Positions 45,867 to 54,385 of a stretch of 64,000 bases of DNA are shown one piece after another. Each line of letters begins with the position of its first letter. Within the stretch, counting starts at the first letter, position 1. Source of the stretch: Rhizobium sp. CCGE 510. Lineage in GTDB: Bacteria > Pseudomonadota > Alphaproteobacteria > Rhizobiales > Rhizobiaceae. The translations under genes and the position numbers were made by a program. The notes under the pieces were generated by a model. It made no database searches and was not told the DNA's origin. It saw nothing but the letters and a program-made list of their open reading frames with translations. The stretch is taken from NCBI RefSeq assembly GCF_000292525.1, contig NZ_AEYF01000001.1, forward strand, positions 124,001 to 188,000, given 5' to 3'.

Positions 45867-47072
45867 ATGCGCTCCGAACTAATGCAACGAGCTGGCCGGA
45901 TAGCAATGACCTCTTCTGTCGTACAGACTCCAATCGCACGAAAAATTTCAACCAATGCCGTAATCCGAACGGTGTTGGCGAACGGCTCGATCTCCCGCGC
46001 CGATATTGCCAAGCTGACCGGCTTGTCAAAACAGACGATTTCCGATGTCGTACGCGACCTTGAGGATGATGGATGGCTGAAACCGATCGGACAGACCGAT
46101 GGTCGCCCGGGCCGGAATGCGATCATCTATGAAATCAATGCCCGGGCGGGACTGGCCGTCTCCATCGATCTCGGCGGCACGAAGATTGCTGCGGCGATCT
46201 GCGATCTGTTGGGCAATGTCGTCGCCGAAACCAAAGTGGCCACCGACCCGCGGGGCGGAATTCATCTCGTCAATCAGTTCAGCGATGTGATCGTTGAACT
46301 CGCGCTTACTGCCGGAACCACCGCCGACAAGCTCCGTCTCGTCGTTCTGGGCAGTCCCGGCGTGCTCGATCCTGCCACTGGCCATATCAATGTCGCACCG
46401 AACATTCCCGGCATCGACGCCATCAATCTGCGGCAGGTCTTCAGCGACAAAATGGGCGTTCCGGTGATCGTCGAAAACGACGTCAACCTGGCGGCGCAAG
46501 GGGAGCGATGGCGGGGACACGGTGTGGAGACCGGCAATTTTGCTTTCATCGCCCTCGGAACGGGCGTCGGCATGGGCATTATCGCCAATGGCGCTCTGTT
46601 GCGCGGCGCGCGTGGTGCGGCCGGCGAAATCGCCTATCTTCCGATCGGCGGAGACGCTTTCGATCCTGGCGGGTTTACGCTTGGAACATTTGAGAGCGCG
46701 GTCGGCAGCGTCGCGATGCTTCGTCGGTATACCGGTTTCGGCGGGCGCAACGCATCCACCGTAGCCGAGCTCTTCGCCGCGTTCAATGCAGGAGAGACAA
46801 GCGCCGTGGCCGCAATCGAAGAGACGGCAAGGCTGGTCGCGGTCGCCATTGCGGCCATCGGAGCAACGCTTGATCCTGAACTGGTGATCACCGGCGGCAG
46901 CATCGGCGCAAGACCAGAACTTGTGAATGCGATCCGCGATTTTCTGCCGCGTTGCACGCCTTATCCGCCGCGCATCGAGATCAGCCGCTTTGGGAACCGC
47001 GCCGCCCTGGTGGGAGGAATGGGGGTTGCGGTCGAGCGCATGCACGACGATCTATTTGGTGTAAAATTGTAG
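45867..47072 (+). CDS. ROK-family sugar-responsive transcriptional regulator, 401 aa
   Basis: N-terminal winged helix (residues about 25-80: NAVIRTVLANGSISRADIAK, then LTGLSKQTISDVVRDLEDDG) and a ROK domain with AVSIDLGGTKIAAAI, VIVENDVNLAAQGE and ALGTGVGMGII. The zinc motif with three cysteines usual in ROK proteins is missing: the region reads GEIAYLPIGGDAFDPGGFTL. The ATG at 45867 or the one at 45906 is the start; neither has a strong site. It is divergent from the glycosidase gene with a palindrome between them, so it likely represses the sugar-utilisation genes until inducer is present. Confidence 0.9.
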   Translation: MRSELMQRAGRIAMTSSVVQTPIARKISTNAVIRTVLANGSISRADIAKLTGLSKQTISDVVRDLEDDGWLKPIGQTDGRPGRNAIIYEINARAGLAVSIDLGGTKIAAAICDLLGNVVAETKVATDPRGGIHLVNQFSDVIVELALTAGTTADKLRLVVLGSPGVLDPATGHINVAPNIPGIDAINLRQVFSDKMGVPVIVENDVNLAAQGERWRGHGVETGNFAFIALGTGVGMGIIANGALLRGARGAAGEIAYLPIGGDAFDPGGFTLGTFESAVGSVAMLRRYTGFGGRNASTVAELFAAFNAGETSAVAAIEETARLVAVAIAAIGATLDPELVITGGSIGARPELVNAIRDFLPRCTPYPPRIEISRFGNRAALVGGMGVAVERMHDDLFGVKL

Positions 47073-47130
47073 GACGCATGATCGGCGCGCGCCACTTGAG
47101 AACTGCGGTGAATGCGCTAGATTTTGCGGC

Positions 47131-47424
47131 ATGATAACAGCAACACAGATACGCGGCGCGCGGGCGATGATCGGAATGAGTATCGAAGAGCTCGCCGCCG
47201 CAAGTGGCTTGCCGGTCGAGACGGTATCGGCGCTGGAAAATGGCCAATTTGCGGGCGAGCCGCACGCGCTGTTTGATGTTCGCAGCACGCTCGAGGCGCA
47301 GGGCATCATCTTCCTGTCAAGCGGCAACCAGGATGAAGGCGGCCCGGGCATTCGGTTGCGCGCACGTACGTCCAGCGACGACGGCATCCGGCCGGAGAAC
47401 CTCAACGCCGCTAATGACGATTAG
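47131..47424 (+). CDS. XRE-type helix-turn-helix protein, 97 aa
   Basis: A compact Cro/CI HTH: QIRGARAMIGMSIEELAAAS is helix 1-2 and GLPVETVSALENGQF is the recognition helix region, with the rest a short variable tail. Such small proteins bind DNA as dimers. The start codon ATG at 47131 lies 59 bp after the ROK gene. Its target is unknown. Confidence 0.82.
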   Translation: MITATQIRGARAMIGMSIEELAAASGLPVETVSALENGQFAGEPHALFDVRSTLEAQGIIFLSSGNQDEGGPGIRLRARTSSDDGIRPENLNAANDD

Positions 47425-47425
47425 C

Positions 47426-47462
47426 GCATGGCGCCGAAACTGCGCGGTTTTCGGACAGCGTC
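47426..47462. repeat. Degenerate repeat resembling family C
   Basis: GCATGGCGCCGAAA and GGTTTTCGGACAGCGTC match the C box at 18073-18118 with several changes. It directly follows the stop of the HTH gene. Confidence 0.45.
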
Positions 47463-47594
47463 GTCCTCTGACGCCTCAATATGGAATGGGCTTTCAGAAT
47501 TAAGCCGACGCGGCTTAAAATCACGCTATTCGAATGGAACCAAACAGGCATTCGGCCGTTTCCGCTGTCCTATCGGATACTTAGGGGCAATCAC

Positions 47595-47744
47595 TTGAAC
47601 CGCAGCAATGGTCTTTACGTCATCATCGGCGTTCTCGTCATCGCCGTAATCGGCCTCGGCGCTTATATCTACCGCGAAGAAAGCAAGCCACAGGGAATCG
47701 AGATGAGCATCGGCAAGGACGGTGTCTCGATCGAGCAGAACTGA
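47595..47744 (+). CDS. Small single-pass membrane protein, 49 aa
   Basis: One N-terminal membrane helix (GLYVIIGVLVIAVIGLGAYI) followed by a short charged tail ending GIEMSIGKDGVSIEQN. The TTG at 47595 follows an AGGGG site; the open frame further upstream does not look coding. No function is known. The stop lies three bases from the end of the convergent gene at 47748. Confidence 0.65.
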   Translation: MNRSNGLYVIIGVLVIAVIGLGAYIYREESKPQGIEMSIGKDGVSIEQN

Positions 47745-47747
47745 GCG

Positions 47748-47960
47748 TCAGAGATATGTCTTAGCCAGATCGGCGAGCTTGCCGCCGTCCTTGACGCCCT
47801 GCCTGTAGAGCTGAATGATAACCGCACCGATCCGCTCGGCTTCCGGCGTCGTCCTGACCAATCCGCGCTCTTCGCAGACCTTGTCGAGCACCTGCGATAG
47901 CAGATCGAGATCTTCCGAAAACAACGGCAAATCATGCGGATGGATTGATGATCGTAACAT
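47748..47960 (-). CDS. Small hypothetical protein, 70 aa
   Basis: A mostly helical acidic protein (DLPLFSEDLDLLSQVLDKVC, then AERIGAVIIQLYRQGVKD) with no membrane or signal segment. A GGAGGAA site lies upstream of the ATG at 47960. I do not recognise the family, but the amino acid pattern and ribosome site support a real gene. Confidence 0.7.
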   Translation of the reverse strand: MLRSSIHPHDLPLFSEDLDLLSQVLDKVCEERGLVRTTPEAERIGAVIIQLYRQGVKDGGKLADLAKTYL

Positions 47961-48175
47961 CACGCCGCATTTCCTCCGAGGGCAAACGCATCCACGCTTG
48001 CATTGCCGGCCGCCCTCCGCAACCGGCAAAAATGATTATGCGCGACGGCTTGAACTTTAGCAACTACGCAATTTCTACGGAACAAAATCAGGGAACAAAT
48101 GTTTGCCCCGCGCGTTTGGGCCGCGTCTGGAACACGATGATTGTCGGATCATGCTCCAGTCGCAGAAATCAGTGA

Positions 48176-48418
48176 GTGCAGACATTGAGTGAAGTACGCT
48201 TTCCCTCCCCCATCCGGGTGCTTTCTCCAGGCAGCAGTCTGATCGTTTCCACGGTCTGGGAAGCCGTCGAATATCTCAAACAATGGCCGAGCAAACGTGG
48301 GAGCCACTATCGCATTGCACGCCAGCATTGCTTGGATGCACTCGACGGGCTGCGCAGCCCGCGTGCAGCACAAGCTTCTTTCATCACGGCGGTGAAGACG
48401 GCGGGATTGTTGCTGTGA
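48176..48418 (+). CDS. DUF982 protein, 80 aa
   Basis: The sequence matches DUF982, small proteins almost limited to Rhizobiales: VSTVWEAVEYLKQWPSKRG followed by HYRIARQHCLDALDGLRSP and a short hydrophobic end. A GTG at 48176 is the likely start. The function is unknown; rhizobial genomes usually carry many copies. Confidence 0.8.
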   Translation: MQTLSEVRFPSPIRVLSPGSSLIVSTVWEAVEYLKQWPSKRGSHYRIARQHCLDALDGLRSPRAAQASFITAVKTAGLLL

Positions 48419-48420
48419 TA

Positions 48421-48639
48421 TCAGCCGGTGTGGCGGCCAGCGGCGGCGAACTGGGGGTGAATGGAGCCTTCCATGATCACCTTCGCGGTTATTTCGATCA
48501 CACGCTCCTCGGCGAGTTCCGCAAGCGCAAGCGCGACATCGCCCTCCGACCAGCCGGCTTTCACAGCCTCGTCCGACAGGGCCTGGAACGCGCTGGCAAG
48601 GGCTTGTCTGCAAGTTAGATTCTGCTTCATATCCGCCAT
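48421..48639 (-). CDS. Small hypothetical protein, 72 aa
   Basis: Helical protein with TCRQALASAFQALSDEAVKA and WSEGDVALALAELAEERVIE. Convergent with the DUF982 gene, with two bases between the stops. No strong ribosome site is present at 48639. The family is not recognised. Confidence 0.6.
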   Translation of the reverse strand: MADMKQNLTCRQALASAFQALSDEAVKAGWSEGDVALALAELAEERVIEITAKVIMEGSIHPQFAAAGRHTG

Positions 48640-49197
48640 GCGCTCGCATTAGGCTCGTTGTGACAGGGACGCTGTTAATCTACACGTATTTGCACGAATG
48701 CGAAGAGCTTTCGCGTTTTTTAAATTCAAATTGGATAATTCCAATTTAAATTGTGTATAATCTTAGCACAACATAAAATATAAGACCAATTCAACTGAGT
48801 GATCTTTAAAACAACTGACTTATTTATTTCATAATCACACCCGTTAAGGGTACTTTTTGCATTAATTACTTTAAATAGTTACGAAACCCTATCGAATTAG
48901 CGATTATTTTGACCTGCGATGCGAGAATTTGAATTGCGGCACGTTCTCTGCATTTCCTTGCAACCCTTTCCATCAACCGTCCCTGAGACGAAGGCGACCT
49001 TGTTTTTTACGGCCACTCAACAACTGGCGATCTGCTGCATGATCGGCACCGCCAATCGACCGGCGGTGCCAGCCGCCAAGAGCGCCTCCGGCGCTAATCA
49101 CGTTAATACCACAACGACACCACACTGCCGTCAAAGTCCGCCGTAGGATTGCGTTGGGTATTATTGAGTTGGCGGGCTCACATCTTCAGGAGTTAAA
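48640..49197. other. AT-rich spacer with inverted repeats
   Basis: A 558-bp non-coding stretch, much richer in A/T than its surroundings at 48700-48930. It contains a perfect inverted repeat AAATTGGA/TCCAATTT (48728-48747) with TATAAT eight bases further on (48756-48761), and a GC hairpin GGCACCGCC/GGCGGTGCC (49045-49070). No open frame has convincing coding character. It may hold the promoter of the methyltransferase gene at 49198, with a long leader, or an unrecognised small RNA. Confidence 0.55.
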
Positions 49198-49830
49198 ATG
49201 TCTATCGAACTAGACGCGACGACCTATGTACACGCCAAGCCGGCGACCGCCCATTCTTACATTTTGCCGGCCGTTGTCGATGTTCTCGAGAACAGCTTCC
49301 AGCAGGCGAACGAAACGTCGATCTTCGACCTCGGTTGTGGCGCCGGCGGTGCTGCAGCCGTGCTTGCGGGAAAGGGCTATGATGTCACCGGTGTCGATCC
49401 GTCCGAGGACGGAATCGCGAAAGCGAGAATGGCCCACCCCGATCTTCCGCTGGAAATCGGCTCCGGTTACGAAGATCTTTCCAGCCGGTATGGAACCTTC
49501 GATGCAGTGATAAGCCTCGAGGTCGTGGAGCACCTTTATGATCCTAAGGCTTTCTCGGCCACTATGTACGATCTGGTGAAGCCGGGCGGCATCGCGGTCA
49601 TGTCGACGCCGTTTCACGGTTACTGGAAAAATCTGGCCTTGGCCGTGAGCGGCAAGATGGATGACCATTTCATGCCTCTCAAAAATCACGGCCATATCAA
49701 ATTCTGGTCTCCGGAAACGCTGAGCACCCTCCTGCATGAAACAGGTTTCGAAGACGTCGACTTCGAATATGTCGGGAGGATTCCGCTCCTGGCGAAATCG
49801 ATGATTGCGATCGCTCAAAAACCGCACTGA
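49198..49830 (+). CDS. Class I SAM-dependent methyltransferase (UbiG-like), 210 aa
   Basis: Motif I is IFDLGCGAGGAAAVLA (about residues 42-57), followed by YDVTGVDPSEDGI, VISLEVVEHLYDP and LVKPGGIAVMSTPF. This is the Methyltransf_11/UbiG pattern. The C-terminal GHIKFWSPETLSTLLHETGF is common in O-methyltransferases acting on glycolipids or quinones; the substrate is unknown. A perfect CAGGAG site precedes the ATG. The gene stands alone beside tRNA-Pro. Confidence 0.88.
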   Translation: MSIELDATTYVHAKPATAHSYILPAVVDVLENSFQQANETSIFDLGCGAGGAAAVLAGKGYDVTGVDPSEDGIAKARMAHPDLPLEIGSGYEDLSSRYGTFDAVISLEVVEHLYDPKAFSATMYDLVKPGGIAVMSTPFHGYWKNLALAVSGKMDDHFMPLKNHGHIKFWSPETLSTLLHETGFEDVDFEYVGRIPLLAKSMIAIAQKPH

Positions 49831-50015
49831 AGGCCCGTCGAAGGCCGACGCCTTTTGTAGGGCCGGCAAGCAGCATGAACAAAATGACATTTTCCTTGGG
49901 GACTTTTCGGGATTTTCGGTTCCCGTTTCAGCAATTCTGCCAACGCCACCTTCCGTATCCGCCTCTAGCGAGACAACGAAAATTGACATTGTGACTGGGA
50001 TTTCAAGGGGATAAA

Positions 50016-50092
<77 letters not shown>

Positions 50093-50190
50093 ACCTGCCG
50101 AAACGGCTTGTTTCGTTTAGTTTTTCAGCGCGTGCAATGCAAGCGGAAAAACCTTGCCTCCAACAAAAAGGAGGCGGTTTGTCGCAATGG

Positions 50191-50859
50191 TCAGATCGCG
50201 GCGAGCTTCAGCCGGCCTTCGACAGTTTGGCGGGGCTGCCATGCCTGGTAGTTGGCGATCGAGAAATGTGGTGTTTCGAAGGGTGTGGCGTGTGTTTGCG
50301 TGATGACGGTGACGTCGGCGCCGGCGGCCTCGCCGGCGAGGATGCCGGCGATGGCATCTTCGAAGACCAGGCATTTTGCGGGATCGACGCCGAGACGGCT
50401 GGCACCAAGCAGATAACCTTCGGGGCTGGGCTTGCCTGATTTAACTTCCTGGCCGCTGACGATGACCCTCGGCATCGGAATGCCGGCGGCCACCATTCGC
50501 CGCTTGGCGAGTTCGATCGGCGCCGAGGTGACGATTGCCCATCTGCCATCGGCAATGGCGGAGAGGAAGCGGATGGCGCCGGGGATCTCGACGATGCCCG
50601 AAACGTCTTCCATCTCCTCGGCGAGCAGCACGTCCGCCTCATGAGCCGGGTCGACGCCGGGAAGGCCGAGCCCGCGGATAACATCGGAGGCGCGGATGCC
50701 GTGAATCGTCTTCAGGAAAACCTCCGGTTCGAAGCCGTAGCGTCTTGCCCAGTCGCTCCAGACCCGTTCGACGACGGCGATCGAATTCAGCAGCGTTCCG
50801 TCCATGTCGAAGAGGAAGGCGTCATAAGACCTGTCGAGGATGTCATGGAGAGCGGGCAC
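50191..50859 (-). CDS. HAD-superfamily sugar phosphatase-like hydrolase, 222 aa
   Basis: Motif I FLFDMDGTLLNS with the nucleophile Asp and acid/base Asp, motif II AIVTSAPIELA, motif III lysine in KSGKPSPEGYL and motif IV LVFEDAIAGILAG. This is the subclass-I cap type of the beta-phosphoglucomutase / 2-deoxyglucose-6-phosphatase group, so a sugar phosphate is the likely substrate. A GTG at 50859 with an AAGGAA site is the best start; the frame is open to 50934, close to the end of the bcsK-like gene. It is possibly co-transcribed with the cellulose operon. Confidence 0.85.
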   Translation of the reverse strand: MPALHDILDRSYDAFLFDMDGTLLNSIAVVERVWSDWARRYGFEPEVFLKTIHGIRASDVIRGLGLPGVDPAHEADVLLAEEMEDVSGIVEIPGAIRFLSAIADGRWAIVTSAPIELAKRRMVAAGIPMPRVIVSGQEVKSGKPSPEGYLLGASRLGVDPAKCLVFEDAIAGILAGEAAGADVTVITQTHATPFETPHFSIANYQAWQPRQTVEGRLKLAAI

Positions 50860-50936
50860 GGGCGTTTCCTTGGGGCGCGGGAGGCCGGGGCGGCCGTCAA
50901 GCAGGCGAGTAGCGAAGAGCGGCGGCCGCGTCAACG

Positions 50937-53351
50937 TCAGTCGTTGACTTCGGGATGGGTGACGCTGCGGACGTCGGCCAGACCACGGGTGGCGTCGCGG
51001 TTGCCGGTCGCGGCTGCGGCTTCGAAGATACGGGTCGCGTCGCCATACATTTTCAAATTGAAATAGCTGTAGCCGCGCAGAACCATCAGGTCGATGCGCT
51101 CCTGCTGGAGCTGCGCGCGCTGATCGAGGTAGATGAGGGTTTCGCGATAACGCCCGGCATCGAAGGCCGAAAGCGCACGGTCGGCGAGGATCGCCACCTG
51201 AAGCTCGGCGGCGCGCTGGCGGTTCTGCGGCGCCTTGGTGGCGGCAACGGCGGCATTGCTGGAGAGGCCGGCACGCAGATAGGCAAGGCTCTGGCCATAG
51301 GCTGCGTCTTCACGGTCCTTGCGGATCGGGCTCTGCAATGCGGCCTCGAAGGCGGAGATCGCCTCCATCGGCCGGTTGATGTCCATCAGGCACCAGCCGC
51401 GCGACAGCGCGTTTGCCGGGCTGAGTTGCCCCGCATCTACAGTCGTCGAGCAGCCGCGTGGTTGGCGCGCACCGCGCTCAACGGTCACCGTCTGCATCGC
51501 CGGCCTCCCCGCGCGAACGGCGACCTCCGGACCGGGCTGCTGTGCCGCCCGGCGCTCGGCCGGAAGCGGCTCGGCCGCAGCCGGACGTTGCGGTGGCTGC
51601 GTCGGCTGAACCGGCTGCTGCGGGGCAAGCTTTGCCTGCTCGGGCTGCGTGCCGACATTCGGGGTCAGGGAGGAGGTGTCTTCGAGATTGATGATCCGGG
51701 TCGACCGGCCGGCCCAGGCATGCTGGATGTCGAGCACGCCCTTGCGGTCGTTCAGCTGGTCGCGGGTGACGACAAGGCCATAGGCTGAGGGCTCGTCATC
51801 GGGTTTCCAGGCAAGTGCGGTCTCGAACCAGCGTGCGGCGGTCTGGAACTGGTTGAGCGAGCGGGCGTACCAGCCGAACTGCTGCGCCGTCGGCACGTAT
51901 TTGCGGGCAATGACCTCGGCGGCGATGCGATGCAGCACGTCTTCGGCAAGATCGGCCGGCGGCTGCAGCGCCATCAAGTTGGCGGTGGCAGCGAGATAGG
52001 TGGCGCTCGCATCATCGGAATCGCCACGCCAGCGGAACATCACGTCCTCGGCCTCCTGAGGAGCCTTGCGGGCGATCAGCGCCAGCGCCAGCCCCTGCGA
52101 AGCGGCGGCCGTATCCTCCTTGGCGCGGGCGGCGCGGAACCACTTCTCTGCATCGGCATCGTTGTTACGGCGAAGCTGGTGCCAGCCGAGCAGCAGCGCA
52201 TCCGAGGCAAGTCCCTCGGTCCCGACGAGTTTTTCGAGACGGGCGACGTAATCGGGCGCGACGGCGATTTTCGGATCGTCGTTACCTTCGGCCACGAAGC
52301 GGCGGGCGAGATTGTCGCGGATCGCGTCGAATTCCCGGCTGCCGTCGCTCGCAGGCCTCTCGAGGGCGAGCAGCGCCTGCATCGGCTGGTACCCAAGCAA
52401 TGTCGACGCCTTTTCGACTGTTGCCAGCCGTTCGGCCGGGCTGGCGCAGCTCTTCAAGATGTAGGTGTAGGCGTCCTGGCCGCGCTGAACCCTCTCCGTC
52501 TGGACGAAGGCTTCGGCGACACGCCAGAGGACGTCGACCTCGCTGCAGGTGAGCAGGCTCGGGGTTGCCGCAGCGATATCGACCACGGTCGCATATTGCT
52601 TGAGGTCGGAAGCGTTGACGAGGCGGGCGCGGGCCTCGGCGACGTCGAGCCGCTCGAGCAGATCGGCCGGCGGCTGCCATCCGGCATTGGTGGCCTGACG
52701 GTCGGCGACAGCCTTGCGCAGCTCGGCATAGCGGCCATCGGAATAGAGCTGCCACATGGTTTCGAGCTGTTTGTCGCCGTTTTGCGGCACGGCAAGCGGA
52801 TCGGCCGGCGGAACCCAGTTCGGATAGAGCGCCTGAAGGCGGGAGATCTCAGCCTGCAGGCGCAGCTTGTCGCCGCGGCTGGCGAAATAACGAAGCGCAC
52901 TTTCATCGACGGCAGGCTGCGATGGCGCGGCGGCCTGCTGCGGCGCCGGCGGCTCCGACACGATGGCGGGCGCGACCGGTGCGAGCTCAGCGGCCGGCTC
53001 CGGCTTGACAGCTTGGGTCGCAGCAGGTTGAGGCGTGGCAGGTTGGGGCGCCGCAGGCGGCGTTGCTGCAGGCTGCTGCGCGACGGCATTCGGATCTGAA
53101 GTATCCGGTGCCGATGGCGGCGAGGACGTGATCGCCTCGATCTTGTCGGCAACGAGCTGCGCGTTGAATTCGGAATTGCCGGCAACCTCGGTCGGCTTGA
53201 TGTGGCCCATCATCATCAGCTCCGGCGTCGGCCTGCCGGCAGAACCAAGGCCGAACCTTTCCTGCAGAGCGGCACGGTCCTTCAGCCCGGTGACGACGGT
53301 CGCCACCATCACCGCCGCTGAGACCGCTACGAGAGAAGACTTCACAGACAC
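50937..53351 (-). CDS. bcsK: TPR-like cellulose-operon protein (BcsK type), 804 aa
   Basis: An N-terminal hydrophobic segment (SLVAVSAAVMVATVVTG) is followed by a Pro/Ala/Gln-rich linker (about 85-150) and a long alpha-helical region with repeat-like helices (about 150-560 and 640-790) in the style of tetratricopeptide proteins. It follows celC with a ten-base overlap, the same place as BcsK in the alpha-proteobacterial (type III) cellulose operons; the symbol is given on position and architecture. It probably holds the synthase complex together in the periplasm. A second Pro/Gln-rich stretch lies about 575-610. Confidence 0.72.
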   Translation of the reverse strand: MSVKSSLVAVSAAVMVATVVTGLKDRAALQERFGLGSAGRPTPELMMMGHIKPTEVAGNSEFNAQLVADKIEAITSSPPSAPDTSDPNAVAQQPAATPPAAPQPATPQPAATQAVKPEPAAELAPVAPAIVSEPPAPQQAAAPSQPAVDESALRYFASRGDKLRLQAEISRLQALYPNWVPPADPLAVPQNGDKQLETMWQLYSDGRYAELRKAVADRQATNAGWQPPADLLERLDVAEARARLVNASDLKQYATVVDIAAATPSLLTCSEVDVLWRVAEAFVQTERVQRGQDAYTYILKSCASPAERLATVEKASTLLGYQPMQALLALERPASDGSREFDAIRDNLARRFVAEGNDDPKIAVAPDYVARLEKLVGTEGLASDALLLGWHQLRRNNDADAEKWFRAARAKEDTAAASQGLALALIARKAPQEAEDVMFRWRGDSDDASATYLAATANLMALQPPADLAEDVLHRIAAEVIARKYVPTAQQFGWYARSLNQFQTAARWFETALAWKPDDEPSAYGLVVTRDQLNDRKGVLDIQHAWAGRSTRIINLEDTSSLTPNVGTQPEQAKLAPQQPVQPTQPPQRPAAAEPLPAERRAAQQPGPEVAVRAGRPAMQTVTVERGARQPRGCSTTVDAGQLSPANALSRGWCLMDINRPMEAISAFEAALQSPIRKDREDAAYGQSLAYLRAGLSSNAAVAATKAPQNRQRAAELQVAILADRALSAFDAGRYRETLIYLDQRAQLQQERIDLMVLRGYSYFNLKMYGDATRIFEAAAATGNRDATRGLADVRSVTHPEVND

Positions 53352-54385
53352 TCCGGATGCTTCTCCCCGATATAGGCCAACCCCAGAAGTTGAAGGGTGG
53401 ACGGATAATAGAGTGCGGGCGCAAACTGCAGCGCCGAACCCGGCAGCTTGGTCCCATCGACAACACAGGCCACAACATCGTTAACAATTCGATAACCGGG
53501 GTCAGACAACACGGTCTTCGGCCGGCCGGTGGTCAGATCGATCGTGGCGGGAATGCCGTCTTGCGACATCCCCTCTTGCAGGCGGGTGAGCAGAGCCTTG
53601 TCAGTGATGCCGCCACGCGCGAGATAGAGCGGAATGCGGATGGCGTTATATGAGAATTCGGCGTCGAACCCCTCTGCCGGCCGCGGCTTATCGTGCAGAC
53701 TCACCCATTCGGCGGGAAGTTTGCGCGGGCCGAACTGCATTCTGTTCAACAATGCCACGCCGTCGTCTGACAGTTTTTTCCAGGCATCCGACGGAGCGAG
53801 TGCCGCCATCACCGGGATTGCCTCGTAAATCCAGTAGGACGGGTTGACGACGGGACCGTCCTCACGGTCGCTGCCAGTAAAACCTTCGGTCCCTGGCAGC
53901 AACAAGATGCGGCCGTCCGAGCTGGCGACGGTTTCAGCAAGCAGCGCCTGTGCCATGCGGGAGGCAGCGAGAATATAGTCGTTGCGTTTCCACGCCGTGC
54001 CGGCCAGCGCCAGCGCATAAGCGATCAGCATGTCGCCGTCCGTGGCATTGTTGGTGTCGGACACGTGCGGCTTGACGTTCGGATCCCATTTCCAGACGGC
54101 AAGGCCATCGTCGCGCAGCAGCAGCTCGGTGCGGGTAAAATACCAGATCTGCTCGAAATCGGCGGGATTTGCCGAAAGGTAAGCGAGCAGCAGGCCATAG
54201 CCCTGCCCTTCGCTGTGGCTGATATTGCCATTGCCGTTATCGACGATGCGGCCGGTCGGATCGAGAAACTTCGCCTTGTAGGCCGACCATGCGCCGGCAT
54301 TGATCATCGCCTGCTGCGCGACGACGGGCGGGCTCGGTGCGAGCGCGACGGTTGCTGCCAGCAGGAGCGCGCGCCATCGCCTCAT
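53342..54385 (-). CDS. celC: Endoglucanase, glycoside hydrolase family 8 (CelC/BcsZ)
   Basis: 347 residues with a signal peptide (RALLLAATVALAPSPPVVAQ) and a GH8 (alpha/alpha)6 domain. The acid catalyst lies in NGNISHSEGQGYGLLLAYLS and the TDGDMLIAYALALAG block carries the next conserved Asp. In Rhizobium leguminosarum the cellulase CelC2 trims the host wall and regulates cellulose microfibril length; the exact role of this copy is inferred. The ATG overlaps the celB stop (ATGA), and the stop overlaps the next gene by ten bases. Confidence 0.9.
   Translation of the reverse strand: MRRWRALLLAATVALAPSPPVVAQQAMINAGAWSAYKAKFLDPTGRIVDNGNGNISHSEGQGYGLLLAYLSANPADFEQIWYFTRTELLLRDDGLAVWKWDPNVKPHVSDTNNATDGDMLIAYALALAGTAWKRNDYILAASRMAQALLAETVASSDGRILLLPGTEGFTGSDREDGPVVNPSYWIYEAIPVMAALAPSDAWKKLSDDGVALLNRMQFGPRKLPAEWVSLHDKPRPAEGFDAEFSYNAIRIPLYLARGGITDKALLTRLQEGMSQDGIPATIDLTTGRPKTVLSDPGYRIVNDVVACVVDGTKLPGSALQFAPALYYPSTLQLLGLAYIGEKHPECL

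Noticed and set aside
48919..49146. Plus-strand 75-codon frame in the AT-rich spacer
   Set aside because: Low-complexity Thr/Ala/Pro composition, no ribosome site and overlap with a GC hairpin; not convincing as a gene.
50860..50934. N-terminal extension of the HAD hydrolase to an ATG at 50934
   Set aside because: The extra residues are Arg/Pro-rich and unlike the family; a GTG at 50859 with a purine-rich site fits better.
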